A DNA stretch of 64,000 bases from Diplosphaera chodatii (taxonomy: Eukaryota > Chlorophyta > Trebouxiophyceae > Prasiolales > Stichococcaceae). Under the pieces are notes generated by a model, which was not told the DNA's origin, made no database searches, and worked only from the letters and a program-made list of their open reading frames with translations. The stretch spans positions 992,001-1,056,000 of the forward strand of contig JAALGY010000061.1 in assembly GCA_032358165.1 (NCBI GenBank), read 5' to 3'. Shown here one piece after another: positions 46,606 through 58,402 of the stretch; position 1 is the first letter of the stretch; the number at the start of each line of letters is the position of its first letter. Position numbers and translations under genes: made by a program.

Positions 46606-49277
46606 TCACACATTTCCCAGGGCCCAGGTGGCCATGACGCCGATGCCGCCGACCGCTGCCACCGCCGCCGCATCCACGACCCCACGCTTCTCCGGCGGCG
46701 CGAGCCGCCGGACGGTGCCCCACGCCTCGCCGGCCGCCTCCGCCGCGGACAGGGTGCCGGCGGCCAGCGCCACGCCCAGCGCGCCCGGGTGCTGCAGGAT
46801 GTCGCTCCTGCCGTGCACAGGACCGCAGCGTCAGCCCTGGGCGGCGCAGTGTGCAATCGCACCGGCAGATGCCTGGGAACGCATGCCACACCTCACATGC
46901 CAGGCGCTTCACACGTAAATCAGCAGTACCTGAAGACAGGCTTGCTGCGGGGGGCCTCCAGCGGCCAGCTCGCGGGCGAGGCCGATGCCGACAGCACCGC
47001 CTCCGCCATGGACCCGCCGTTGCCCGCCTACAGTTGGCAGCAGTGAAGCCCATGGCACAAAGCATAGAATGCGCAAGCTGCTGAGCTGCGCCGGATCTGC
47101 CAGGGGCGGGTGCGGAGATGTAATCTAGGTCTTGGTGAACTCATGTCTGCAAGGAGGCGGTGTGCATGTGGTCATCGGCTACAACAACCGATAATGCCTC
47201 GGGGAACACTCACCGGACTTGCGGGTAGCATGGTGCCGCTGCCCAGGCCGGCGAACAGCTGCTCCAGGGTGGGCACATTGCTACTGCCGCCCACCTCGGC
47301 TCCTGCCATCGCGTACGCCGGCTGCGCGACTTCCAGCTGGCGCTTCAGCTCTGCAATCTTGTCGTCCTGGGTCTGCACCAGGAGTGATGCTGTCAGCGCA
47401 GGAGCCTCCGACAGACACGTGCAGCCGATTTTCAGGTGTGCAAACCCTACAAGCTGCTCTGTGTCGAGTGAGATTGCACAGCAAGGTGGGCAACCTAAAT
47501 TGCTGAATACTGCAGGGTGTGGGGCCTCCTGGACAAATTTGGACCTGGAGGAGGGTTTGCAGCTTGACGACGCGCCCGGAGAAGTGGACCGTCTGCGCCT
47601 GCAGCTCCCGCACCTCCTCCTCGCTCTCCTCCAGCTGCACACGTGAGCAGCACAGCAGCTCGGCACGATGACATCGGCTCCTGGGTCTGCAGCCCACAGC
47701 CGTCCCTGGCTGGCACATGCTGTCGCACTGCATGCAGACCAGAGTCCATGCGCAGGGCAGCAGGCACCAGCCCAGCCTGTCTGCAGTTGCAGCCCGGTGC
47801 GGTTGTCGGACAGATGGGCCAGATTACAGGTCGTCGTGCAGAGAAACGCTGCACTCGGGCGGTGTCGTGGGGTTCACCGTGCGGGCAGAGTCCACGGCGT
47901 CCTGCAGCGCCTCCTGGTCCGCCGCCCAGGTGGCACGCAGCTCGGACAGCTCTTCCCGCAACACATCCACCTGCCGCCTGCAGCAGCGGAAGCTGTGCCT
48001 CCCTTCAACGACTGCAGCCGGGCAGCTGTGGCGGTAGCGCACGTGTCTGGTTGCGAGTGTCGTGGCACAGCTGCTCTGTGTCATGTTGTATCAAGCTGCC
48101 AGGTGCCGCGCACCGCTCGGACAGCCGCGCCGCGGTGGCCTCGGCCAGGGCAAACTCCACCTCTGCCAGCTGCGAGTCAAGCGCCACCACCTGCGGAGCC
48201 GACAAGCCGTGCTTCTTGCATGCTCCGCCAGACACCGGCTGAACGTATTGTAAGATGGCTATGTGCTCCTGCTGTCTAGTGTGGTCAACAGTCGGCAGGC
48301 AAGTGATGCATTTGGACAGGCATCTCAAGGCGCACCATTTCACGCAGGTGGACCAGCTCGGCGTTCGCCTGTGCTGGGCGATCTTGCACGACCGCATGCT
48401 GGGCGACGACACCCTGCAAGGCGTCACACGGGCAGTCAGCACTGCAGTCACATCCTCTGTTCGCCGCAAGCGCACAGGCACCCTGCTGTCCCAGCTGCCA
48501 TGCCAGCTGCCAGAATCACAAGCGCACCTGCAGCGGCTGCCCAGAAAGCGCGGCGTGCAGGCGGTTCACGAGCGCCGGCTTGTTGCCGCTTGCTTGCAGG
48601 CCGCGCGTCTCCAGCTCCGACTGCAGGCGTGCCTGTCGCGGGCGCAGTTGGCACATCAGACACCGCATGGTGTTACACACAGCGGGGCAGTTAGTCGTAC
48701 TGTTCAGCAGAAACCTATACAAAGCTTCTTGTGTGGGGCTTTGCAGCGGCAGGCTGCCGATCGGACTGGGGAACACAGCTAGAGCTGCGCCAGGTCACTC
48801 CGCACCTTGGGAAGAGTCCGCAGGGCGGCCTTGGTGGGGTTTTCGGGCAGCGGATCGGTCGATGAGCAGCGCGCCGGCAGCGCCGACCGCAGGCCCTACA
48901 GAGGCGCGGTTGCTAAGACTGGGCGAAAACTGCAGCCATACCTTGCACTGATCACTCGCAAGATTCTTAGTGGCATCATCCTCCAGCACCGCGGCGGGCT
49001 GGCCAGCTCACAAAATGCCAATGTACAACCGCGGAGGTGTGGCTGCCACTTGGCCGGTGCAGGGCGACATGCAGGGCGCCGACAGCCATGCCCTGGGTTT
49101 GAGTTTTTGAGCAGCATGCACGGCCTGACCGGCCGTCAGAAAGCCTGCTCCAGCGCGCAGCAATCTGATCCTCACCTTTGGCGCGCCACGCGTCTTCAGT
49201 CGCTGCATCAGGCTGCGTGCCCACGCGTATTTGGGCATTCCCGCCAGCGGTGGTGCGGAACCGATGACGATGGCCAT
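46606..49277 (-). CDS. SAP-domain coiled-coil protein with C-terminal membrane helix
   Basis: Ten exons join in phase to 367 codons (366 aa): 49176-49277, 48806-48895, 48528-48632, 48336-48413, 48114-48190, 47878-47977, 47545-47634, 47214-47372, 46930-47027, 46606-46807. The N-terminus is basic and acid-poor (MAIVIGSAPPLAGMPKYAWA, then RSLMQRLKTR), as in organelle transit peptides. Residues about 65-98 match a SAP motif (LQSELETRGLQASGNKPALV followed by NRL), a helix-extension-helix DNA-binding fold. Long heptad-rich stretches follow (VDVLREELSELRATWAADQE; LEESEEEVRELQAQ; DDKIAELKRQLEVA). The end is a hydrophobic helix (AAVAAVGGIGVMATWALG). The combination suggests an organelle protein that binds DNA and a membrane. 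Exon 2 is the least certain. The gene is divergent from RAD51B. Confidence 0.75.
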
Positions 49278-49818
49278 GACGCCCTGATTGCTTGTCGCCG
49301 GCAGCAGCAGTGTGGTGGCGCTGCGATCAGCGGTAGCGTTAAGTCGCTGCCTGGACTCCGCGCGGGCGGAGGCACAGATCGACAAATGCGAAGCCAGACT
49401 GCTTCGTTGAGCTCGTGAGCATCGAACCTGCGAGTCCAAAGGAAGGTCCCAGTGTAGGGTCCCTACTCACGTGCAGTCCACGTCTGCAGGACCACTCCAA
49501 GTGACATTGCACATGCAATGCTATGCGACCCAGCCAAAGTTGAAGATCGCTTGGGCGGCCATTGTCGTGCGACCATATCTGTGACCTGTAAACGCACGTG
49601 TCCAGCATGATCCTCAGCGGGCGAGACCACAGATGATTCAGGCGGCTCGCAGCAGTGGCGCATATGGCACTGAACCAGCTGGTACTGTAGCAGTAATTGA
49701 GGTTGCATGCTTCCAGCCATGTGCTTGAAGTAAAACTTGCCAATGCTACGTCACTTGCTGACCAAACTGCAATTCCTATCAAGCATTCTCATATCTGGCT
49801 TGCCAAGTGCAGGATCCC
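49278..49818. promoter_or_regulatory. Divergent promoter region, SAP protein / RAD51B
   Basis: 540 bp between the two start codons, so it should contain both promoters and 5' UTRs. No specific element was recognised, and no additional exon is supported. Confidence 0.4.
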
Positions 49819-52415
49819 ATGTTGCGCCGTGCTGGCATCAACAATGCCACACTGCTCAAGCTGGCGGCCCTTCGGTTGTTGACGCCACGCGATGTCCTGG
49901 TGCACTCGCCGCTGGACCTGATGGAGATGCTGGATCAGTCGCTGCCCGCAGGTGGCCTCCAGGCAACACAAGCCGCAGCATTGATCGTGCCGTTACTTTG
50001 AGACGATGAACACTGATCAGTCGATCAAATGCACCGAACGTGGTCCAGAATGCTTGCGGACGAGACAGCATGGTGGTGTCAGCCAGACATGCTCACAGCT
50101 GGCTATGGATAGCAGCCTATATAAAATTCAGGACTGGCAAATGGGTGTTGCAGTGGAGGCGCTGCTGCGGCTGGTGGCTGCTGCGTCGCTGCCACAACCC
50201 CTCACAGCGCTGGATCTGGCCCGCATGCAGGCAGCTCGGCTGACACACCTGGCCACACAGCTGCAGGTCACCTACTCTCTTGCACTGCGCAGAGTGTCGA
50301 CTCCCTGGCAAAGCATGACACGAAGGAGCACATCGTGTCCATCTTGCCATGAGCAGATCACAGCAAAGCTGTAGGGGTGTACCGGCATGGAATGCAGCAT
50401 TGAAGGCATGTTGGCAGAGTAGAAGGCAGATGATTGGCATAAGGCAAGGCGGGTGTGCAGTTGACAGGCCTTGGACCGGGTGCTGCGCGGCGGGTGTGCC
50501 TGCGGCAGCATCACGGAGCTGGTCGGACCCGCGGGTGTCGGCAAAACCCAGCTGTGCCTGCAGCTGGCAGCCATCGCAGCATCCCTGCCTATGAGCCCTC
50601 AGAGCAACCAGGTGTGCTTAGGTGCATGCCCAGCCGGAAGTCTTCGCTGTCATGTTACTGCTGGATCTGCGCTATGCTGTCTTTTAAACCGCTGTGCATT
50701 CTGTCGTCCATCTTCGCATTATCGCACGGAGCGCTTGTTTGCCTGTTGGCACTTCTGGAGTGGAGCGTCAGTCGACGCTTCTTGCAACAACCATTGTAGA
50801 TGGACATAGTGAACCCTGCTGACTGCAGCCCGGATCCGCATGCTACATCGACACCGAGCGCAGATTCAGGTGCCAGCAAGTGTTGAGAGTACTGCCTGTC
50901 GGACTCCTCTGATGGCACAGTTGATCAGCCACCCGCAACTGTCAATGGCAGCCTATTCTATGCTGTTTGTCTGGTGTATGTGCAGTGCGAAGCGCATAAA
51001 GGAGATCGCTGTCACGCGGTTTCCACAGCAGTACGCCACACAGCCAGCACAGATCGCGCTCCTAGGGCGGATACATGTCATCACGCCTGACGGCGTCCCG
51101 GATCTGCTGCAGAAGTTGCAGGTGTCATGCGACTGCTAGCTGTACTGTGGAGTCTGTGCACAGTGTATCAAACGTCTTGTCACCTAAAGTGTCCACCTGC
51201 ACACATGCACACAGGCTCTCGAGCAAGGAGAGACGACACGCAACAACATCAGGTGAGCAGCTTCCGCTTGCGTCCCGACCCTCGTGCTGCTATGCTGGGT
51301 CAGGCCCTCCTGAGCAGCGTGTGTGGCGCAGCTGCTCAGTTCCCTGTGCTGCGGCGCAGGGTTGTGGTGGTCGATAGCATCGCAGCCCTGGTCCGCAACG
51401 ACACGGACCGTCAGTATTCAGACCAGCAGCAGCTGCTGGGTGATGATTATGCATGCCATGCCCGACACTGCTGTGCACCACTGCTTTTGCACTTTGCCTG
51501 CTCCTGCATGCTTGTAAGCATGCGGTTCCTGCATATGTGCCAGCTTCTGTTGCTGCCTCCACCCAGGTCAACAGGCGGCTGTGCTGAAGAGCTTGGCTGC
51601 ACGATGTCATATCCCGGTCATCGTCTCCAACCAGGTACATGCATGTTGCTCTGCATCAGGCGAGCAACGCGTTGAACGGCTTGCACGCAGCCACGTGTGG
51701 CCTGCTGGCACTTTGAGCCGCTGACTTCAAACTTTGGCAATTGGTTCCCCGCAGATCACCACAGCTTTTCAGACGCCTACACATGTCTTTGATATGACGT
51801 CGCGGCCCCAGCAGACATCCTATATGACACCAGCACTCGTGAGCATGCCTTTCACCTCTATGCTCAAACGTAGTGCGACGAAAACGTGTTGCATGGCAAG
51901 GGTCAGCACTGGCGAAGCCCTGTCACTGCGCAACACAGTGCTGCATGCTGCAGGGCCCTCAGTGGGCGCATGCCGTGAACACAAGGCTGGTGCTTGAGGC
52001 GTCTGCAGGGGTGCGATGGATCAAGGTGGGCACAGCTGATGCAGTTCGCACTTGAGTGCCCACACTGTTTTCATGAGACGGGCTGTCGCATGTTCTGTCT
52101 TGTGTGTGCTGTGGGCATACTAATGTGCACTCGTTCACTGTTGTGGCAGGTGGCCAAGAGCCCTGTGGCCCCCACAGTAAGCACAGTTTCCGCAATCTAC
52201 GGATGTTGTACAGGTGGTTCCAACCAATGACTATCCTATGATATGACCTGACGCTGGACAACACCTATTTCAGATCAGTTCTGATGGCTTTGCAGGTCGC
52301 ATTTGCCTATGCCATCGACGCCTCAGGCCTTCAGCTGCTGGACCGTCCGCCTTTGTCAAGTGCCGTGCTGCATGGGGGCTTGCTAGCAATGCCTGTGGCC
52401 AATGACAGCTTGTAA
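49819..52415 (+). CDS. RAD51B: RAD51B, RAD51 paralogue for homologous recombination
   Basis: Twelve exons join in phase to 352 codons (351 aa): 49819-49951, 50154-50266, 50468-50611, 50829-50869, 50986-51121, 51215-51252, 51360-51439, 51567-51634, 51755-51838, 51954-52025, 52150-52176, 52296-52415. The N-terminal helical region (RRAGINNATLLKLAALRLLT) matches RAD51B. The ATPase core has Walker A GPAGVGKTQ, CYIDTERRF, Walker B VVVVDSIAALVR, HIPVIVSNQITTAF, and GPQWAHAVNTRLVLE followed by KVAKSPVAPT and a VAFAY strand. RAD51B works in the BCDX2 complex, helping RAD51 load on single-stranded DNA in the nucleus. The length is typical. RAD51B is preferred over RAD51C, RAD51D or XRCC2 because of the N-terminal pattern and the LGPQWAHAVNTRL and VAKSPVAP segments. 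The stop TAA is at 52413-52415. Confidence 0.94.
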
Positions 52416-52574
52416 CTCGGCAGCAGGCAGCGTGTGGAGACCACAGGATGCAGGTTCAGGCAGTACACAACAGGGCTGGTTTAGCATGCCCCACAGGGCG
52501 TCTGAACTTGCCTGCAGCTTCCGTGCGCGCAGCGTGTGGCAGACTGGAGGTCCCGCAAGCATGGTACGATGCTG

Positions 52575-53054
52575 CTATTGCTTCTTGCCTTTCCCGCTTC
52601 CTTCCCGTTGTATCAGCCAGTTCGTCAGGAGGAAGATGCCAATGGACACGAAGAACAGCGGGTTCCAGACCCCGCCCTCCCAGGGCGCAACCCAATTCTC
52701 TGAAGCTGTCTCAGCCTGCGGCAACAAGATGGATTCAATACCGTGAGAGCCTGTAGCACATGATTGCTGCTCAGCTGCCGCACACAGGTGACGATCCTCT
52801 TACAGTGCGCATACTCTGCTGGTGGGTCGCTTGGAAACCGCTGACTCCGGCGTCGGGACACTGATGTCAGCGAGCGTCATGCGGACTGGCGCGCCGATGT
52901 GTGAACCTCCTGTCTGCCTCTCAACAGACGCTGAGTGGCGACACGATGTGCACAGCACTCGCAGTGACGACCGGGCTGCTGATGTCCCGCTGCCAGCGGT
53001 GGACACCAACCGGCATGTCACAGCCACCGGCCAAGTGCAGCTTGATACCACCAT
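52575..53054 (-). CDS. Small one-helix membrane protein with transit-like N-terminus
   Basis: Two exons (52815-53054 and 52575-52715) give 126 aa. The first ~60 residues are rich in Ser, Thr, Arg and Val and poor in acidic residues, like a plastid or mitochondrial presequence. The second exon encodes NWVAPWEGGVWNPLFFVSIG followed by a hydrophobic stretch (IFLLTNWLIQ) and a short Lys/Gly-rich tail (REGSGKGKKQ). The size and topology resemble small thylakoid or respiratory-complex subunits, but I do not recognise the family. The splice site used for exon 1 (AGA|GTATGC) is chosen by phase. The gene is convergent with RAD51B; the two stop codons are 159 bp apart. Confidence 0.6.
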
Positions 53055-53543
53055 GCTTGCGCTAGCGATTCGATCTGAGTTGCGGGTCGGCTGCAATGTA
53101 GAACTCTGTGTAGACTGTAAGGTCTGCGACATGCAGCTGGAGTCCAGCCCTGGATCTGCGCATGCAATACCCTGCATCTGTGCTGCATGGCTGGCATACA
53201 CATCAGCACTTGACGGGACGGCGGAATAGCCGGTCGCATCACACTATCGCCGTCCAGTTGGGGTGCTACGTATCACGCGGTGTCGTGATCTCCTGGCGTT
53301 CACTGGTTTGGGCCGAATGCTTTTGGACCCATGCGGCAGCGGTCCTAGATAGGTTGCCAGCATTACCAGCTGATCGTGGTGCACAGCATTGGACGTATGC
53401 TGCAAATTCCTGATGTGATCACGAGACTGCATGTATGTCTGGACAGTAGTTGCATCAGCACTGGTGAGCACATTGCATGTGCAAATGCGTGTCGCTGCAT
53501 GTGTGCCGATGCACCATGCATGACCGCTGAAGTTACACGCTCT
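53055..53543. promoter_or_regulatory. Divergent intergenic region, small membrane protein / glycosyltransferase
   Basis: About 0.5 kb between divergent start codons. It holds an alternative in-frame ATG for the glycosyltransferase at 53520. No defined promoter element was recognised. Confidence 0.35.
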
Positions 53544-55386
53544 ATGCAAATGCAGATCGTTCAGTACTGGTACTACCGTCACAGAAGCAATCGACGCTAC
53601 GCTGCTATTGGGCATCGATCATCAGAAACGGTCTCGATCGTCATTCCGGTGAGCAGACTGTGCCAACGCACCGTAGCATCTGCGGTCAATCTCGACCCCG
53701 CCTGCCAAACCTGCTGATCTGATTGCTGCAGGCACTGAACGAAGCAAAGACGTTAAGGCGGACTTTGGAGGTGCAGAGCTCTTGCTACTGCTGTCCTCGC
53801 CAACACATGCATGTTGCTGTGGTGCGCCTAAACCTGCTTCAAAACCTCCTCGACAGACTTGCAGTCCGACATGCAGTGGCTGCAACGGCTCCAGCCACCC
53901 GCGCGGGAGATCATCGTGGTGGATGGCAACAGTGAGGACAGGTGCAGATTGGTTTATGGTCTTTGGATCGTCGCGTTTATCTGGCAGTCAGCCGCAGGAA
54001 TGGGCGATGTGGGAGGTGCACACAAGCGGCATGGTTCCCGACTTCTAGACTCCCATCCTGCAGCACGGCCCAGGTAGCACAGGCTGCCGGCGCCACTGTG
54101 GTGTCATCACATAGGGGTCGGGCCATCCAGATGAACGCAGGAGCCGCCAAAGCCTCAGGCAGGTCGCTGCATCGCACTCGCGTGGCGCTTGATGGCAATT
54201 GTCGGATGGTTGACGGTGTAAATAGTGTGGAGACAAGACACAATACCAGGTTGTGTACTGCAGGCGAACTGCTGTGCTTTGTGCACGCCGACAGCCGCCC
54301 GCCGCTAGAATTGGTGCGCATCATGCGCTTGACACTGGCAGACCCAATGACGGTTTTGGCTGGTGGGCGGGTCTTCCGGATGGGACGTCTCGCTGTGCTT
54401 GTCGTGCTCTCCAGACCTGGCAGATTGCCACGTATTTTGTCGTGTTCCTACTGACCTGTTCAAGTCCGTAGTTCAGCGTGACTCTGCTTGGCAGTTGTCG
54501 GTGCAATTGCTACAGAGTGCACATGTCCGACGCACTTCTTGACCAACGACCACAGGCTTCCGCACGCTGATAGAGCGCCACGATGGCTCGCTGCTGCGCT
54601 TCATGACCGTGCACCACCTGCTTAAAAGCTACTACCTGGTGATGGTCGCGCGCCCTCTGATGTGGCTAGGGTACGATTTTGCTCCGTCAGCAGAACCTGC
54701 AACTGACTCCAGTCCGTGCACCTCATGAGGGGCGTGGGTGCTGCCAGCCTGCAGACACCCGTTGATATATTTCATGGCTGTTTGCGCAGGGGCGGCTTAG
54801 CGCTCTTTGGAGACCAGAGCATCTTTTGTCGAGCGGCCGACTTTCAGCATGCCGGAGGATATGATGAATCGCTGCCCATCATGGAGGACGTACAGCTTTG
54901 TATAAGGTGCAGTAAAATGCTGTTGATCCGGCAAGATGCAAGGGTGCTCAGCAACGTTGACATGCGCCTGAGAAATTATCGTGGCACTGCAGCATGCATG
55001 AGAGGCTGCCATCGGCTGCAAACAGACAGCGGCGATATTGGGAGGTGTGGCAGCTGCCCTGGTCATTGCGCGGCCACATCAAACAGGTGAGATGCCAATG
55101 CAGTGATATGATGTCGTCTTCTCATAACAGGTCTGATAGTCGATGAGCTCGGTGTGATAGCTTCCTAGGGCTTGCATGGGTGGCTGTATTTGTGGCATGT
55201 GCTATATGATGCCATGTGCAGATCCTGTGGCCGCCAGCGTACACCAGCGGACGGCGGCTGGAGGCCCTCGGCAACTGGAAAGCCACGAAGATACATTTCA
55301 CGATCGGCTTAGGCTGGTATCTGGGCATCTCACGGGAAAGGCTCATCAGGCTGTATAGGACGCTGTACGCCGACAGCTACCGATGA
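53544..55386 (+). CDS. Family-2 glycosyltransferase of the rSAM/selenodomain-associated type
   Basis: Nine exons join in phase to 302 codons (301 aa): 53544-53648, 53732-53770, 53865-53941, 54064-54158, 54264-54362, 54556-54670, 54790-54906, 54993-55086, 55222-55386. The GT-A signature reads VSIVIPALNEAKTLRRTLE, then EIIVVDGNSED, QAAGATVVSSHRGRAIQMNA, LLCFVHADSRPP (the HAD metal-binding triad), FGDQSIFCRAADF and GGYDESLPIMEDVQL. This order matches bacterial proteins annotated as 'transferase 2, rSAM/selenodomain-associated' (TIGR04283). It ends with a partly hydrophobic helix, HFTIGLGWYLG. The intron after exon 4 uses a GC donor (CAG|GCAGGT). The start could also be 53520. It is convergent with arsM. 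Donor and acceptor sugars are unknown; its place beside arsenic genes suggests a role in arsenosugar formation, which is inference. Confidence 0.85.
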
Positions 55387-55736
55387 CATAACTGGACAAG
55401 CAATGGACTACAATACTGAAATACGAAACAAACAATACAATTGCAGTCTTACGTCGCTTCGTCCCTGCTAAAATTGCAAGACTTACGTTGCTCTGCAACA
55501 CCTTCCAACGACCCCAATGTCTGTCTGCAAACCATGTGCCAACCTTGCGCATGCTGCACTTTAGCTACAGCTTCTGCTACAGAGCAGCACGAGAATACTT
55601 CAGCCTCCTTCATCTTGCAGCTTCACTGGCGCTGCTGCAGGCTGAAGGGTGAAGTAGTTTAGCCCCCAGGTTGCAGATACATAAGAGCGGCTGTAAGCTG
55701 CGCAACCATGCGCCAGCTGCATTTCCTTAAACTTGT
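55387..55736. other. Convergent 3' region, glycosyltransferase / arsM
   Basis: 350 bp between the two stop codons, presumably both 3' UTRs. A plus-strand TGTAA, the usual green-algal polyadenylation signal, occurs near 55692. No other feature is seen. Confidence 0.4.
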
Positions 55737-58402
55737 CTAGTAGCAGCTGCTGGCAACTGTTGGTGGCGCCTCTTCTGGCAGCTTGTAATCCGAGGCGCAT
55801 GCGGTGTACGCGCCGAAGTGCACTGAGCGGTCACCAACGACCTGCGCAGGTAGCCAGATACAGTGCACTTGGCACAGATGGACACACTGCATCGGGCAGC
55901 TTGCAGGGTTGCCATTGAGCGCAGACGACGAGTCAGCCGAGCAGCTGCCCATCAAGATTGCAGGTATACATGAAAGGCAGGGGTACATGCGTTGCTAGAG
56001 TGTGCGGCGATATGTCAAACTTGACAGCATTATCACGAGCCAGTATTTGCACTTCCGGGGTCTGCTGGCAAGGCATCGTGACGGACCACATCCACATGCC
56101 CCAAGCTTGCTGCATCATGAGGGATGTTCTGCACAGGACTCTGACCTCAAAGTGCTTTGCAAGCCAGCTGACGCCGTTCTCGCCAAGCATGGCGGCTGTG
56201 TTGCCGCACACCGACGTGCGGCGCCCTGTCTCGAAGACATGCCCCTGGTCCAATTTGTACGCATGCGGCTGCCCCTCAATGCTGCCCTGCAGCACACGGA
56301 CACCACATAGTCTGCAACTTGGCTTTAGTGTTTGAGTTCAGGGTGGACCTCTACATGGATTGCCCTTCATCAGACAACCACAAGCATAGCTGCCGACTCA
56401 TGCTAGCCAACGGGTTCATGCAAAGGTCTGCAGGGCGCAGTCGCGACACTGGCCAACGTGCCACACCCATCGGATGGCCATCCAACATGCCTAAAGGGTA
56501 GGAGCACATGCCGGTGCAAAAAAGCCAATCACCTTGTAGACAGCAACCTGCCCGTACTCCTCGCAGTCGGGCTCCACCAGGCCCGGAAGCTTGAACAGCC
56601 GGAAGGTGATGCTGTAGAAGCGAATGTTTCCGACTGCATCCTGCGTGAGGCGGGGGCCGCAGCAGACGAAAGTGGGCGATGCAGTATGCACTTGAGTGCA
56701 ACGAGGACACAGAAGGCCGCAGACTGCAGCACTTGACGGGCGCTGCGAGCCTGAGCAACCTCACAAATGATCCCTCTGCCACGCACCTGGATCTCGGGGT
56801 CGTTGATGGCAACGGGCCCCTGGTGCAGGATGCGCGGGTCGGCAAAGCCCGCCTCCTTCGCGATGCGCAGGAAGTCGTTCATGTACAGGGCCCCAGCAAT
56901 GCACTCACCCCAAATCACCTGCAGCCCAAGCAAACCTTGTGCGCACATGATGCAGCCATCCTGGCTTCCCTTAATGTCCTGACTTGTCCTGACTTCGACA
57001 ACATGTAAGCAGACATGCACAGTCAAGCAAAAGCAAAAAGCAGAGCAAAGACTGAGCTGGCGAGGTGCAGCAGCATGTGCAGCAGCCAGTTGATGCACAC
57101 ACGTACGAGTCTGCTTGGAACATCCATTGCTGCTGTCACAGGCGCACCTCATCTTTTTGCAGAGCTGCTGGAACGCGCCTATCTGCGTACACATCGCTGA
57201 AATGCATCTCGCCCCCCGGCCGCAGCACACGGTATGCTTCACGAATGACGCGCTGCTTGTCTGGGCTGAGGTTGACGACGCAGTTGCTGATGACGAGATC
57301 CACAGACTCGTCCGGAATCCCGGCCCTGCAACATGATGTTGGAAGGACCTTGCTGCCCTTCGATGCTAGGCATCTCAGCAGCTTTCACAGTAGTCAGTGA
57401 AATTCTGCAGCACTGGCTCTGCAAGTGCTGCGTGCCTGTCGAGGTACTCTATGTGGCCAGTGACAAACCGCATGTTGCTGCAGCAGTGGCCAAGCTGCCT
57501 GCTGTATGCCTCCATATGTCGCTTTGCAACCTGCACAACCATCCAAGACGTGATGGAGGTGCTATCCAGCATTCCGTTTCATCAGGATGCCACCTGAAAT
57601 GCTCTTTCGTACAACAACACTGCGGCCATGGCACATTGAGGGCCCGTGCGTTCGAGCCGATAGATTGGATTGACCTGATTTTGCTCCTCCGTCATGTCAA
57701 TGCCAGTCACGCTGCCGCGCGGGCCCACAAGCGCTGCGCACACGTAGCAGTCGCGCCCGGATCCGCTGCCCAGGTCCAGCACGTGCAGGCCGTCGATGCC
57801 GAGCGGCAGCGGCGCCCCGCAGCCGTAGAATTTGGACGTCACCTCATCCGGCACCCGCGCCAGGATCTGCGTTGCATGTTGGGACCTTGCGGACTGCTCA
57901 ATGTGCAGCGACTCGTCGATAGTGGACTGCCTTGTTGTTCTGCATTCGCACCGTTGAGGTTGCAAGGGAAGCAAGCAGCAGATGCACATCTGCACCTGCC
58001 GAATCTGCTTTGGCGGCGCGCCGCCGGCTGTGCATGCCCCTATGAGTGAAGCAACACACAAGCTCCACTGTGTGCCAGTAAGCAACACTGCAGCCATCCA
58101 TCGATGACAGGAGTGCAAGGGCTCACCTGTTTTGAGGTTCTTGGAGGATTTCAGTACCTGCGCATGGTGCAGAGCAGGCTATGTAGATGGCTGGTGGTGC
58201 CTTGCTGCACATCATGCAATGACGCAACGTTCGGCTGCACAATGCACTATACCTTGCCGTAATACTCCTGGACCGACTCATACGTTCCGTTCGACGGGGC
58301 CGCAGTTGTCCCATTGACCATGTCTGGTTCGACCGCGCCGTTGGCCACTACCTGGTGCACGTTGCCATCCGTGCCATCATTGCAGGACGTGCAGGACCTC
58401 AT
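55737..58402 (-). CDS. ARSM: Arsenite S-adenosylmethionine methyltransferase ArsM
   Basis: Converts As(III) to methylated arsenicals using SAM. Ten exons join in phase to 392 codons (391 aa): 58253-58402, 58127-58157, 57996-58039, 57675-57866, 57436-57530, 57148-57325, 56787-56918, 56533-56640, 56146-56286, 55737-55841. Motifs are VQEYYGK, KTGACTAGG (C63), SKFYGCGAPLPLG, SAM motif I VLDLGSGSGRDCY (104-116), GIDMTEEQ, VISNCVVNLSPDKQR (C186), YRVLRPGGEMHFSDVYADRR, VIWGECIAGALY (C236), HVFETGRRTSVCGNTAAML and VGDRSVHFGAY. C63, C186 and C236 correspond to the three cysteines needed for As(III) binding in algal ArsM; the 50-residue gap between the last two is as in the Cyanidioschyzon enzyme. The intron after exon 5 uses a GC donor. 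Ten exons rule out bacterial contamination. There is no clear transit peptide, so it is probably cytosolic. Confidence 0.96.

Noticed and set aside
51215..51360. An 8-nt intron in RAD51B at 51253-51260
   Set aside because: Too short to splice; the acceptor at 51359 gives the correct phase and the conserved Walker B strand.
55885..55970. An extra arsM exon in the open frame upstream of exon 10
   Set aside because: Joining exon 9 directly to 55841 restores the conserved HFE-VVGDRSVHFG junction; the open stretch is part of the intron.
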